Positions 36,084 to 43,664 of a stretch of DNA of 64,000 nucleotides are shown here, in pieces. A model generated the notes under the pieces. The model saw only the letters and a program-made list of their open reading frames with translations, was not told where the DNA came from and did no database searches. The DNA is from Amphritea japonica ATCC BAA-1530 (lineage in GTDB: Bacteria > Pseudomonadota > Gammaproteobacteria > Pseudomonadales > Balneatricaceae). The DNA is taken from positions 1,054,001 through 1,118,000 of the forward strand of contig NZ_AP014545.1 in the NCBI RefSeq assembly GCF_016592435.1. Reading direction: 5' to 3'. Within the stretch, counting starts at the first letter, position 1. Each line of letters begins with the position of its first letter. The translations under genes were made by a program, and so were the position numbers.

Positions 36084-36725
36084 TTAGCGCTGCAAAATAT
36101 CAATGACTAATGGCTGTATAGAGACTGCAAGTTGTTGATGCTGTTCCAGATCCAGATGTATTCCGTCGATATGGCTGGCAGTGATAACTTTGCCAGCATC
36201 AAAGAAATCACACTCTGTTTCCAGCGCGATATGTTCAAGTGCTTTGTTAAAACCGGGCCATTTAAGCTCAGCGCCCTTGAATTTGGCCGCTATCATACCT
36301 TTTGGGCAGATGATTGGAGGAGGGCAGACTAATAAGATGTCAGGCATAGGCATACCCGGTTCCAGCGGTGATTTGCGAATAGCCTGTACCAGTGTCGCAA
36401 CTCCTTGAGCGGCTTCAGATGCTTTAAAAAGGTGAGGTGTCTGAAAATCATTATTACCCAGCATAATGATGATGAGGGTTAGAGGTGAGTTGATTTCGAT
36501 GCATTGTTGCAGGCCTTTCAAACCATTTCTTCCTGGCTTGAAAGGGTCCTCCAATACTGTTCTGCGACCATTCAGGCAGTCTTCAATGATTCGGATGTTT
36601 GAGCCATCCTGACAAAGTAGTTGCTCAAGTTTACCGGGCCATCGTTGATGAAACTCAAAGCGGTTACGGCTATCGGGAATGATTCCCCAACTTAGAGAAT
36701 CTGCGTAAACCAGAATCTGTTTCAT
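36084..36725 (-). CDS. SGNH/GDSL-like hydrolase
   Basis: 213-aa cytosolic esterase-like protein. The catalytic serine block is YADSLSWG (GDS variant reading ADS). Block III is IMLGNNDF. Block V is DGIHLD (Asp and His of the triad). The ATG at 36725 is preferred: GGAGACCTCA sits directly before it, whereas a 31-residue in-frame extension upstream runs into the preceding 2OG-oxygenase gene. SGNH enzymes act on acyl esters of glycans or small molecules; the substrate here is unknown. It follows the oxygenase gene by 16 bp. Confidence 0.85.
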   Translation of the reverse strand: MKQILVYADSLSWGIIPDSRNRFEFHQRWPGKLEQLLCQDGSNIRIIEDCLNGRRTVLEDPFKPGRNGLKGLQQCIEINSPLTLIIIMLGNNDFQTPHLFKASEAAQGVATLVQAIRKSPLEPGMPMPDILLVCPPPIICPKGMIAAKFKGAELKWPGFNKALEHIALETECDFFDAGKVITASHIDGIHLDLEQHQQLAVSIQPLVIDILQR

Positions 36726-36741
36726 TGAGGTCTCCGGTAAT

Positions 36742-37404
36742 TTATTCCTGAAAATGAATTTGACTATTGAACGCGATAATAACTCTATCTTTATTGCTGA
36801 AGTAGGGCATGGCTGCATGCTTTAAGTAGGATGGAAAAATGACGACTTGTCCTTCGACCGCTTCAAAATCCCAGCTTCCGGTGCCGTTAAGGTAGGCGGT
36901 ACCCGCATCCAGGTACTGATCTGCCCCATGGCGCGGGTCGTAGAAACGGTTAATACCGTTTCGGTTGCTAATATCACACTCACCGGCATCCACATAGTAG
37001 ATACCGCACCAGGAACAGTTAGGGTGAGCATGCGTATCGTGGTAGCCACCGTTTTCAGTGACATGAAACCAGGATTCCACTATATCTGCCCGGGCCTGAG
37101 CGCCTTCTGGCCAGTAAGGCTCATTGACTGCGCTGGCAACGGTGATCAGCATGTCTTCGATGAATACTCTAAGCTCTTCAATGACGGGTTCTGTGCGTTG
37201 AAGCAGATCCAGAGTGCTTTCATAGAGAGCGTGCTTGGCTGTTGGTGCAACCTCGCTCTCTATGGCTTGCTGCTGGTTATCTCGCAGTTGATAAATCAGT
37301 TTTAGCAGTGGTTTTCGAAGCTCGCTGTGCAGTGGATTTTGCACGGTGAACATCTGGGTTTCCCAGACGTTGATATCTTCAATAATGATTTCTGATTGAT
37401 CCAT
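36742..37404 (-). CDS. Putative 2-oxoglutarate/Fe(II) oxygenase (TIGR02466-like)
   Basis: 220-aa protein of the family of predicted 2OG-Fe(II) dioxygenases. It has a His-x-His iron motif in DTHAHPNCSWCGIYYV and a second metal His in FPSYLKHAAMPY, followed by the Arg expected to bind 2-oxoglutarate (SNKDRVIIAFN). No signal peptide. Hydroxylation of a protein or small substrate is the usual reaction; the target is unknown. It lies directly upstream of the SGNH gene and 9 bp downstream of the TIGR02647 gene, likely one operon. Confidence 0.82.
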   Translation of the reverse strand: MDQSEIIIEDINVWETQMFTVQNPLHSELRKPLLKLIYQLRDNQQQAIESEVAPTAKHALYESTLDLLQRTEPVIEELRVFIEDMLITVASAVNEPYWPEGAQARADIVESWFHVTENGGYHDTHAHPNCSWCGIYYVDAGECDISNRNGINRFYDPRHGADQYLDAGTAYLNGTGSWDFEAVEGQVVIFPSYLKHAAMPYFSNKDRVIIAFNSQIHFQE

Positions 37405-37413
37405 AGCCGGGGC

Positions 37414-37656
37414 TTATTTTCCTGAATCCAGAATGTTTAAAAGTGCATGAGCCTGATCTGCAGCTTCATGACCCAGTGGTGTCAGGTATCCACCGTCAAA
37501 TAGTGTGATTAATTTTTTATCAAACAGGCTTTGTGTGGCCTGTACCAGTTCAGGTGCGGCAGTGTCCTGGTGCACTTTAAGTCCTTGATGATCACTGCTC
37601 TGGCTGAAGCGGATAAGCATGTTGATCTCTTCCTGAATGTTGTTTGTACAAGGCAT
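37414..37656 (-). CDS. TIGR02647 family small protein
   Basis: 80 aa. MPCTNNIQEEINMLIRFSQS with SDHQGLKVHQD, LFDKKLITLFDGGYLTPLG and EAADQAHALLNIL closely matches the TIGR02647 family of gammaproteobacterial proteins of unknown function. It has a winged-helix-like layout. It is the first gene of a probable three-gene operon with the 2OG oxygenase and the SGNH hydrolase. TGTACAAACAAC and AATGATATGCC lie upstream; the ribosome binding site is AGAACAATG-like and weak. Confidence 0.85.
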   Translation of the reverse strand: MPCTNNIQEEINMLIRFSQSSDHQGLKVHQDTAAPELVQATQSLFDKKLITLFDGGYLTPLGHEAADQAHALLNILDSGK

Positions 37657-37825
37657 ATCATTGTTCTCCAGAAGCTATTACATATTTTCCACACATTGGC
37701 ACAGGATAACGACAAGGTACAGAGGGGGAGTGAATTAATCTGCAGGTTATTGATATAAGGAGGGGGATTTATGGTTGTGGTCCGATGTCCAGATGTCACC
37801 AGTGCATAACTTGTTGATGTCGAAT

Positions 37826-38520
37826 GAACGCACAATACTGCCTTCGTACGCTGGCTCTATATGGCTCGAACCACATCGGCGGTTCTCACCCACCTCCGCC
37901 CATAAATCGCAGGCACAAAAAAGCCCCGTTGTATAACGAGGCTGTTTCGTATCGAATTCGATGGTGGGAGGTGGATTATTCCCCTTCGGGCTGTTGCGAA
38001 AAAAGCGTCGCAACGTTGTCTCCATTCGCAGGCTCATTCCGGCTCGAACCACATCAGTGGTTCTCCTCCACCTCCACTCATAAATCGCAGGCACAAAAAA
38101 GCCCCGTTGTTTAACGAGGCTATTTCGTATCGAATTCGATGGTGGTGGGAGGTGGATTATTCCCCTTCGGGCCGTTGCGAGAGAAGCATCGCAACGTTGT
38201 CTTCGTTCGCAGGCTCACTTCGGCTCGAACCACATCGGCGGTTCTCACCCACCTCCGCCCATAAATCGCAGACACAAAAAAGCCCCGTTGTATAACGGGG
38301 CTGTTTCGTATCGAATTCGATGGTGGTGGGAGGTGGATTATTCCCCTTCGGGCTGTTGCGAAAAAAGCGTCGCAACGTTGTCTCCATTCGCAGGCTCATT
38401 CCGGCTCGAACCACATCGATGGTTCTCCTCCACCTCCACTCATAAATCGCAGGCACAAAAAAGCCCCGTTGTTTAACGAGGCTATTTCGTATCGAATTCG
38501 ATGGTGGTGGGAGGTGGATT
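37826..38520 (-). repeat. tRNA-Tyr-linked tandem repeat array (rtT-like), three full units plus one partial
   Basis: Reading away from the tRNA gene, units occupy 38520-38340, 38339-38159 and 38158-37978 (181 bp each), then a partial fourth from 37977 to about 37826. Each unit starts with a copy of the last 19 nt of tRNA-Tyr (AATCCACCTCCCACCACCA on the minus strand). The first is the real tRNA end; copies are at 38321-38339, 38140-38158 and 37962-37977, the last shortened to 16 nt. Each unit then has the palindrome ATCGAATTCGAT, a hairpin with U6 tail, and a covarying GGCGG/CCGCC-type stem. Units alternate in sequence variant (B-A-B-A). E. coli tyrT has an array of about 178-bp units of the same design. 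Apparent ORFs within the array are judged spurious. Confidence 0.93.
38457..38483 (-). terminator. Intrinsic terminator after tRNA-Tyr (first repeat unit)
   Basis: Minus strand: AGCCTCGTT AAAC AACGGGGCT followed by six T. Near-identical hairpins recur in every repeat unit (around 38276-38302, 38096-38122 and 37916-37942). This one would end the tRNA-Tyr transcript unless read through. Confidence 0.85.
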
Positions 38521-38585
38521 CGAACCACCGAAGCTCGCGCGTCAGATTTACAGTCTGATCCCTTTGGCCACTCGGGAACCCCACC
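38502..38585 (-). tRNA. tyrT: tRNA-Tyr (anticodon GTA)
   Basis: 84 nt with encoded CCA. The acceptor stem is GGTGGGG/CCTCCCACC. The D-arm is CCCGAGTGGCCAAAGGG. The anticodon loop is CTGTAAATC (GTA), flanked by the AGACTGTAAATCT stem-loop as in E. coli tRNA-Tyr. It has a long variable arm, a class II feature of tyrosine tRNA, and the T-arm is GGTGGTTCGAATCCACC. The name follows the amino acid; the locus may not be orthologous to E. coli tyrT. The 3' end lies in the repeat array. Confidence 0.97.
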
Positions 38586-38598
38586 ACAAGGAGCGCGT

Positions 38599-38627
38599 AT
38601 ACTATTGATTTGTTACCCCGCTGTAAA
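38599..38627 (-). promoter_or_regulatory. Promoter of tRNA-Tyr
   Basis: Minus strand: -35 TTTACA, 17-bp spacer, -10 TAGTAT, then a GC-rich discriminator (ACGCGCTCC) before the tRNA. The GC-rich discriminator is typical of stringently controlled stable-RNA promoters. Confidence 0.82.
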
Positions 38628-38809
38628 GCAATAAAAGCAAACTTTTTATGTGGAGTGGTAAGCTTTTTTGATCGTTATCAAAAATTATGATTTTTTATAT
38701 TTATTTAAAATTAATGATTTTTTTAAGCAGTTTTCTGTAACGCTGATGGTATGGGCTTCTGGCCAAATTTTACCGTTTGGCTACACTCATAAAAAGTCAA
38801 AATCAAGTA

Positions 38810-38874
38810 TTGTAATTAACTAGTTTATATCTATATTTAGTGGCTGATGTTTTGGCGTGCACTACATGTAGTGT
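38810..38874 (+). promoter_or_regulatory. nrdAB promoter region with two NrdR boxes
   Basis: A plausible -35 TTGTAA (38810) and -10 TATATT (38832) overlap the first NrdR box TATCTATATTTAGTGG (38828-38843). The second box GCACTACATGTAGTGT is at 38859-38874, so box starts are 31 bp apart (about three helical turns), as known for NrdR sites. NrdR would repress ribonucleotide reductase when dATP is high. The rest of the 442 bp between tRNA-Tyr and nrdA shows no gene; the leader to nrdA is about 150 bp. Confidence 0.87.
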
Positions 38875-39027
38875 ACTGAACCGGATGCTGATACAAGTCA
38901 GTTGGATGGGCCAGACAGGATATAAGGGATATATAGTGGCCTATGGATCTATGAGCCTAATCCCGCCCTTGAAAGGCTCGTCTAAGAAGCCTTCATATAC
39001 TATGATTTTCAGACTTGGGAAAGCGAA

Positions 39028-41292
39028 ATGCAGGACATATTGGTAACGAAACGGGATGGTCGTCAGGAAACACTGGACCTGGAGAAAATTCACCGAGTAG
39101 TTATCTGGGCCGCCCACGGTCTTCAGAATGTCTCAGTTTCTCAAGTGGAGCTGAAAGCACATATACAGTTCTACGATGGTATTAAAACCGCAGATATACA
39201 TGAAACACTGATTAAGTCAGCGGCAGACCTTATCTCTGAAGATGCGCCAGATTATCAATATCTGGCCGCTCGCCTTGCTATATTTCACTTGCGTAAGCGC
39301 GCTTTTGATAGCTTTGAGCCTCCCCATCTGATGACCCACGTAGCGCAGATGGTTGATGCAGGCCGGTATGATAAGCACCTGCTGGAAGATTACAGCGAAG
39401 CTGAGTTCAATCAGTTGAATGAGTACCTGGATCATAGTCGGGACATGAATTTCAGCTACGTTGCTGTAAAACAGCTAGAAGGGAAGTACCTGGTCCAGAA
39501 CCGGGTCACCAACGAAATTTTTGAAAGCCCGCAGATCCTATATATGCTGGTATCTGCCTGCTTGTTTGCCAACTATCCAGAAGAGAGCCGCTTAGAATAT
39601 GTGAAGCGTTTCTATGACGCTTGCTCTCTGTTTAAGCTATCGCTGCCTACGCCCATTATGGCCGGCGTACGAACGCCGACACGTCAGTTTAGCTCCTGTG
39701 TGCTGATTGAATCCGGAGATTCTCTGGACTCAATTAATGCGACAGCCAGTGCCATTGTTAAGTATGTTAGCCAGCGTGCGGGTATCGGTATCAATGCTGG
39801 TCGTATTCGCGCCCTGGGTAGCCCTATTCGCGGCGGAGAAGCATTTCATACTGGTTGTATTCCGTTCTACAAATATTTCCAGACAGCGGTGAAGTCTTGC
39901 TCGCAAGGGGGCGTGCGTGGTGGTGCCGCAACGCTGTTTTATCCTCTTTGGCATCTGGAAGTTGAATCACTGCTTGTATTAAAGAATAACCGGGGTGTTG
40001 AAGAAAACCGTGTGCGTCATCTGGATTATGGTGTGCAGCTGAATAAACTGATGTATACCCGGTTGATTAAAGGCGGAGATATTACCCTGTTCAGCCCGCA
40101 TGAGGTTCCAGGGTTATATGACGCTTTCTTTGCTGATCAGGATGAGTTTGAACGTCTTTATGTGAAGTATGAGCAGGATGACAGTATCCGTAAGAAGACA
40201 ATCAAAGCAGTCGAGCTGTTTGGTATTCTGGCTTCCGAACGTGCTTCTACGGGACGTATCTATATACAGAACGTTGATCACTGTAATACACACAGCCCGT
40301 TTGATCCTCAGGTTGCTCCGGTTAAACAATCTAATCTTTGTCTTGAGATTGCGCTGCCAACAAAGCCGATGAACGATATTAATGATGCTGAAGGTGAAAT
40401 TGCGTTGTGTACGCTGTCGGCATTTAATTTGGGCGCATTGGAAAACCTTGATGAGCTCGAGAATCTGTCTGATTTGATCGTGCGCGCACTAGATAGCTTG
40501 CTGGATTATCAGGATTACCCGATAGAAGCGGCCCGTACCGCTTCTATGAATCGTCGTACTCTTGGGGTAGGCGTGACAAACTTTGCTTATTATCTGGCTA
40601 AGAATGGCGTACGTTACTCCGACGGCTCAGCTAACGGCTTGGTTCATAAAACGTTTGAAGCGGTGCAGTATTACTTGCTAAAAGCGTCAAATCAGCTTGC
40701 TAAAGAGCAGGGGCCCTGTAAGTTATTTAATGAAACAAATTATGCAAAAGGTATCCTGCCGACCGATACTTACAAGCGTGAAATTGACGAGTTTTGTGAA
40801 GAGCCTTTGCACTACTTCTGGGAAACTTTGCGTGAAGATATTCGAGAGTTTGGTCTGCGGAACAGTACGCTAACAGCATTGATGCCATGCGAGACATCTT
40901 CTCAAATTACTAACTCGACTAACGGTATTGAGCCACCACGGGGATATGTTAGCGTTAAAGCCAGCAAAGACGGCGTAATGAAGCAGGTTGTTCCGGAATA
41001 TGCTGAATTGAAAGATGATTACGAGCTGTTATGGGATATTCCTACCAACGAAGGTTATCTGCAGCTGGTCGGTATTATGCAGAAGTTTGTTGACCAGTCG
41101 ATCTCTTCAAATACAAATTATGACCCATCTAAATTCCCGGGTGATAAAGTGCCCATGAAGCAGCTGCTAAAAGACCTGCTTACCGCTTATAAATATGGTG
41201 TTAAAACCCTCTATTACCATAACACTCGCGATGGAGCGACTGACCAGCATGATGACATGAGTGGTTGTGAAAGCGGTGCCTGTAAACTCTAA
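39028..41292 (+). CDS. nrdA: Class Ia ribonucleoside-diphosphate reductase, alpha subunit
   Basis: Reduces ribonucleoside diphosphates to deoxyribonucleotides for DNA synthesis. 754 aa, close to E. coli NrdA. The N-terminal ATP-cone (LVTKRDGRQETLDLEKIHRV) senses dATP. The active site has the redox pair cysteine in QFSSCVLIESGD and the radical relay Asn-x-Cys-x-Glu in SNLCLEIALP. The C-terminal shuttle cysteines end the chain (CESGACKL). It is followed by nrdB and a yfaE ferredoxin, and preceded by twin NrdR boxes. The 101 bp to nrdB contain no terminator. Confidence 0.98.
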   Translation: MQDILVTKRDGRQETLDLEKIHRVVIWAAHGLQNVSVSQVELKAHIQFYDGIKTADIHETLIKSAADLISEDAPDYQYLAARLAIFHLRKRAFDSFEPPHLMTHVAQMVDAGRYDKHLLEDYSEAEFNQLNEYLDHSRDMNFSYVAVKQLEGKYLVQNRVTNEIFESPQILYMLVSACLFANYPEESRLEYVKRFYDACSLFKLSLPTPIMAGVRTPTRQFSSCVLIESGDSLDSINATASAIVKYVSQRAGIGINAGRIRALGSPIRGGEAFHTGCIPFYKYFQTAVKSCSQGGVRGGAATLFYPLWHLEVESLLVLKNNRGVEENRVRHLDYGVQLNKLMYTRLIKGGDITLFSPHEVPGLYDAFFADQDEFERLYVKYEQDDSIRKKTIKAVELFGILASERASTGRIYIQNVDHCNTHSPFDPQVAPVKQSNLCLEIALPTKPMNDINDAEGEIALCTLSAFNLGALENLDELENLSDLIVRALDSLLDYQDYPIEAARTASMNRRTLGVGVTNFAYYLAKNGVRYSDGSANGLVHKTFEAVQYYLLKASNQLAKEQGPCKLFNETNYAKGILPTDTYKREIDEFCEEPLHYFWETLREDIREFGLRNSTLTALMPCETSSQITNSTNGIEPPRGYVSVKASKDGVMKQVVPEYAELKDDYELLWDIPTNEGYLQLVGIMQKFVDQSISSNTNYDPSKFPGDKVPMKQLLKDLLTAYKYGVKTLYYHNTRDGATDQHDDMSGCESGACKL

Positions 41293-41393
41293 TTGTGAGC
41301 AGCGAAGACTGTGTAAAGGATTTCAGGCCGGTGGGTGGCTACCGGTTATCAGTTTGTCCCTCCCTGTGTCCAGGGCAAGAGTATTGAAGCGAA

Positions 41394-42524
41394 ATGTTAT
41401 ATTCAACGTTTGATCCGACTTTTAATGATGCTACCAAAGAGCCGATGTTTTTTGGTCATAGCGTAAACGTAGCCCGTTATGATAAGCAGAAATACCCAAT
41501 CCTTGAAAAGCTGATAGAGAAGCAGCTTTCATTTTTCTGGCGCCCGGAAGAGGTTGACCTGTCAACCGATCGTAAAGATTTCATGGTGATGCCTGAGCAT
41601 GAAAAGCATATCTTTTTGAGCAATCTGAAATATCAGACATTGCTTGATTCTGTTCAGGGACGCTCACCAAACATTGCCTTTTTACCGGTGGTTTCTCTTC
41701 CAGAGTTGGAAACCTGGCTGGAAACCTGGGCATTTAGTGAGACGATTCATAGCCGCTCATATACTCATATCATTCGTAATATTCTGACTGAACCATCTGT
41801 CGTATTTGACGAAATTGTAACTAACGAAGAGATCGTTAAACGTGCCCGTAGTGTGACCCGGCTTTATGATGAGTTCATCGAGCTGGTGAATATCTATATG
41901 ATTCAAGGTGCAGGCGAACATACGGTTGATGGTAAAGCATACGATGTGAGTATGCATAATCTTAAAAAGAAACTGTATCTGACGCTTATGTCGGTTAACG
42001 TGCTGGAAGCTATTCGCTTCTACGTCAGCTTTGCCTGTTCGTTTGCCTTTGCTGAGCGGGCGATTATGGAGGGCAACGCTAAAATCATTAAGTTAATTGC
42101 CCGGGATGAAGCGCTGCATCTTACCGGGACTCAGTTTATGCTTAATATGCTGGCATCTGGTGCTGATGATCCTGACTTCAAAGAGATTGCTAAAGAGTGT
42201 GAGGCAGAGGTTTACGAAATTTTTCGTGAAGCAGCTGAGCAGGAGAAAGAGTGGGCAGAGTATCTGTTTAAAGATGGCTCTATGATCGGTTTGAATGCCC
42301 GAATTCTGTCCGACTATGTGGAATATATAACGAATGTACGGATGAAAGCGCTGAATCTGGAAGAGATTTTTCCGGCTCAACAGAATCCACTACCATGGAT
42401 GAATGCATGGCTGGTCAGCGACAACGTGCAGGTTGCACCACAGGAAGCCGAGATCAGTTCGTATCTGGTCGGTGCGATTGATAACGAAGTGGCAGATGAT
42501 GACTTCGACGATTTCGACCTCTGA
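41394..42524 (+). CDS. nrdB: Class Ia ribonucleoside-diphosphate reductase, beta subunit
   Basis: Provides the diiron-tyrosyl radical for NrdA. 376 aa. The radical Tyr lies in [14 protein letters not shown]. The iron ligands are supplied by helices around [32 protein letters not shown] and the C-terminal helix. The extreme C-terminus ([12 protein letters not shown]) is the acidic tail that docks to NrdA. Second gene of the nrdA-nrdB-yfaE operon. Confidence 0.97.
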   Translation: MLYSTFDPTFNDATKEPMFFGHSVNVARYDKQKYPILEKLIEKQLSFFWRPEEVDLSTDRKDFMVMPEHEKHIFLSNLKYQTLLDSVQGRSPNIAFLPVVSLPELETWLETWAFSETIHSRSYTHIIRNILTEPSVVFDEIVTNEEIVKRARSVTRLYDEFIELVNIYMIQGAGEHTVDGKAYDVSMHNLKKKLYLTLMSVNVLEAIRFYVSFACSFAFAERAIMEGNAKIIKLIARDEALHLTGTQFMLNMLASGADDPDFKEIAKECEAEVYEIFREAAEQEKEWAEYLFKDGSMIGLNARILSDYVEYITNVRMKALNLEEIFPAQQNPLPWMNAWLVSDNVQVAPQEAEISSYLVGAIDNEVADDDFDDFDL

Positions 42525-42543
42525 GGACCCAAAGGAACAGGCC

Positions 42544-42810
42544 ATGTCTGGAATTCCAAGAATAAAGGTCAATCATTACAGTACGTTTTTTTACCAGTAT
42601 GAGTTCTCTCTACTGGATGCTCTTGAGGCGCAGGAGATCCCTGCGCCTTATAATTGCCGTGGTGGCTACTGTGGTTGTTGTCGGGTTCGCCTGATTGAAG
42701 GTGAGGTTGAAGAGGTTCAGGATGCGCTTTATGACACTGTGGGTGATGAAATACTGGCGTGCTGTATGAAACCGGTCTCTCATGTTGAAATAGAGATACC
42801 GGAAGACTAG
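42544..42810 (+). CDS. yfaE: 2Fe-2S ferredoxin for NrdB maintenance
   Basis: 88-aa plant-type ferredoxin; in E. coli the equivalent protein supplies electrons to repair the NrdB diiron-tyrosyl cofactor. The cluster cysteines follow C-x4-C-x2-C ... C: NCRGGYCGCCRVRL and ILACCMKPV. The ATG at 42544 has AAAGGAA eight bases upstream and is 20 bp after nrdB, so it is in the operon; a longer frame overlaps nrdB and is rejected. An intrinsic terminator follows. Confidence 0.95.
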   Translation: MSGIPRIKVNHYSTFFYQYEFSLLDALEAQEIPAPYNCRGGYCGCCRVRLIEGEVEEVQDALYDTVGDEILACCMKPVSHVEIEIPED

Positions 42811-42893
42811 AGCGGCTTACGGAGGTTGTATTCCTCTTATTCATCGTTTATTACCCTCCGAGGGATAACCTTACTTACCTCTAAAAGTTCTTC

Positions 42894-42917
42894 ACAGCCT
42901 TTAAGGCTGTTTTTTTA
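42894..42917 (+). terminator. Terminator of the nrdAB-yfaE operon
   Basis: ACAGCCT TTA AGGCTGTTTTTTT: a 7-bp stem followed by seven T, about 85 bp after the yfaE stop. Confidence 0.9.
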
Positions 42918-43236
42918 TTTGTACCTTTTGCCTTGTATAAGTTTTAACTCCTGCTTGCTAATGATGCTAAGTGATTGAAAATTAAAAGGGTATTTTTCAG
43001 ATAGCTGGTTTTCTAAACAGATTGCTGAAACCCTCGTATTTAGTGCCTCATAGCGTTTTGTAAAATAGTAATGCACTGACTTATCCACAGAAAATGTGAA
43101 TCTAAATATGCTTGTTACAGACCTGTTTATCGGGCGGACTTCATTCGTCGCTTTTCAATTCTTTAAACTTCGGTAGAATTGTCCCATGTCAGACAGAAGC
43201 TGGTTTACAGGCTGATGTTGCTTTATCAGAGATGAA
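42918..43236. other. AT-rich stretch with one DnaA-box consensus and a sigma-70-like promoter
   Basis: Contains a perfect DnaA box TTATCCACA at 43081-43089 within TTATCCACAGAAAATGTG, an 18-bp sequence repeated exactly at 44523. A promoter-like pair TTTTCA (43152) and TAGAAT (43174) with a 16-bp spacer precedes the DUF2986 gene. No other gene seen. Confidence 0.5.
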
Positions 43237-43383
43237 ATGATGAATAAGAAAAAGAAGATTAATGCGATACTAAAACGGCGCGCGAAAAAAGTGAGTGATC
43301 GGCTTAAGATTTCAAATAAGCCTCGGTATATCTCTAAAGCGGAGCGAGCTCAAACGGCTGAAACAGTTGAGACAGAAGCGTGA
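43237..43383 (+). CDS. DUF2986 family small basic protein
   Basis: 48 aa ([19 protein letters not shown] ... [13 protein letters not shown]), very rich in Lys and Arg. This matches the short DUF2986 proteins of gammaproteobacteria, whose function is unknown. Start is the ATG at 43237 or the one immediately after it. The stop TGA overlaps the GTG start of the VF530 gene (GTGA), so translation is coupled. Its basic character suggests nucleic-acid binding (inference). Confidence 0.8.
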   Translation: MMNKKKKINAILKRRAKKVSDRLKISNKPRYISKAERAQTAETVETEA

Positions 43384-43655
43384 GCGAATTGCAGAATAAA
43401 GACCCTCAGCAGCCGCGTACACAGAAAAATAACCCATTGCACGGAATTACACTGAAGCAGGTGGTTACCGAGCTTGAGGCGGAGTATGGCTGGCAGGAAC
43501 TTGGATTACGAATTGATATTCGCTGTTTTAAAAGCGATCCCAGTATTAAATCAAGCCTGAGATTTTTACGTCAGACGCCCTGGGCAAGGGAAAAGGTTGA
43601 GGCGCTGTGGGTTAAGCTGCAAGCACGTAAACAGGTTTGGTCAGGTAAGAGTTGA
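43380..43655 (+). CDS. VF530 (DUF2132) family DNA-binding protein
   Basis: 91 aa. [62 protein letters not shown] is the VF530/DUF2132 signature, with an HTH-like fold proposed to bind DNA. Start is GTG inside a GTGA overlap with the DUF2986 gene. The two genes form an operon driven by the promoter-like pair at 43152-43179. It ends 9 bp before the convergent XRE gene. Confidence 0.88.
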   Translation: MSELQNKDPQQPRTQKNNPLHGITLKQVVTELEAEYGWQELGLRIDIRCFKSDPSIKSSLRFLRQTPWAREKVEALWVKLQARKQVWSGKS

Positions 43656-43664
43656 TTCAGCCCA

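Noticed and set aside
37826-38520. CRISPR array
   Set aside because: Units are 181 bp, contiguous and tRNA-derived, with no unique spacers and no cas genes nearby.
38157-38528. Minus-strand open frame of 123 residues and shorter plus-strand frames within the tRNA-Tyr repeat array
   Set aside because: They follow the repeat period, run into the tRNA gene, lack ribosome binding sites and show no protein-like conservation between units; the array is better explained as RNA/repeat DNA.
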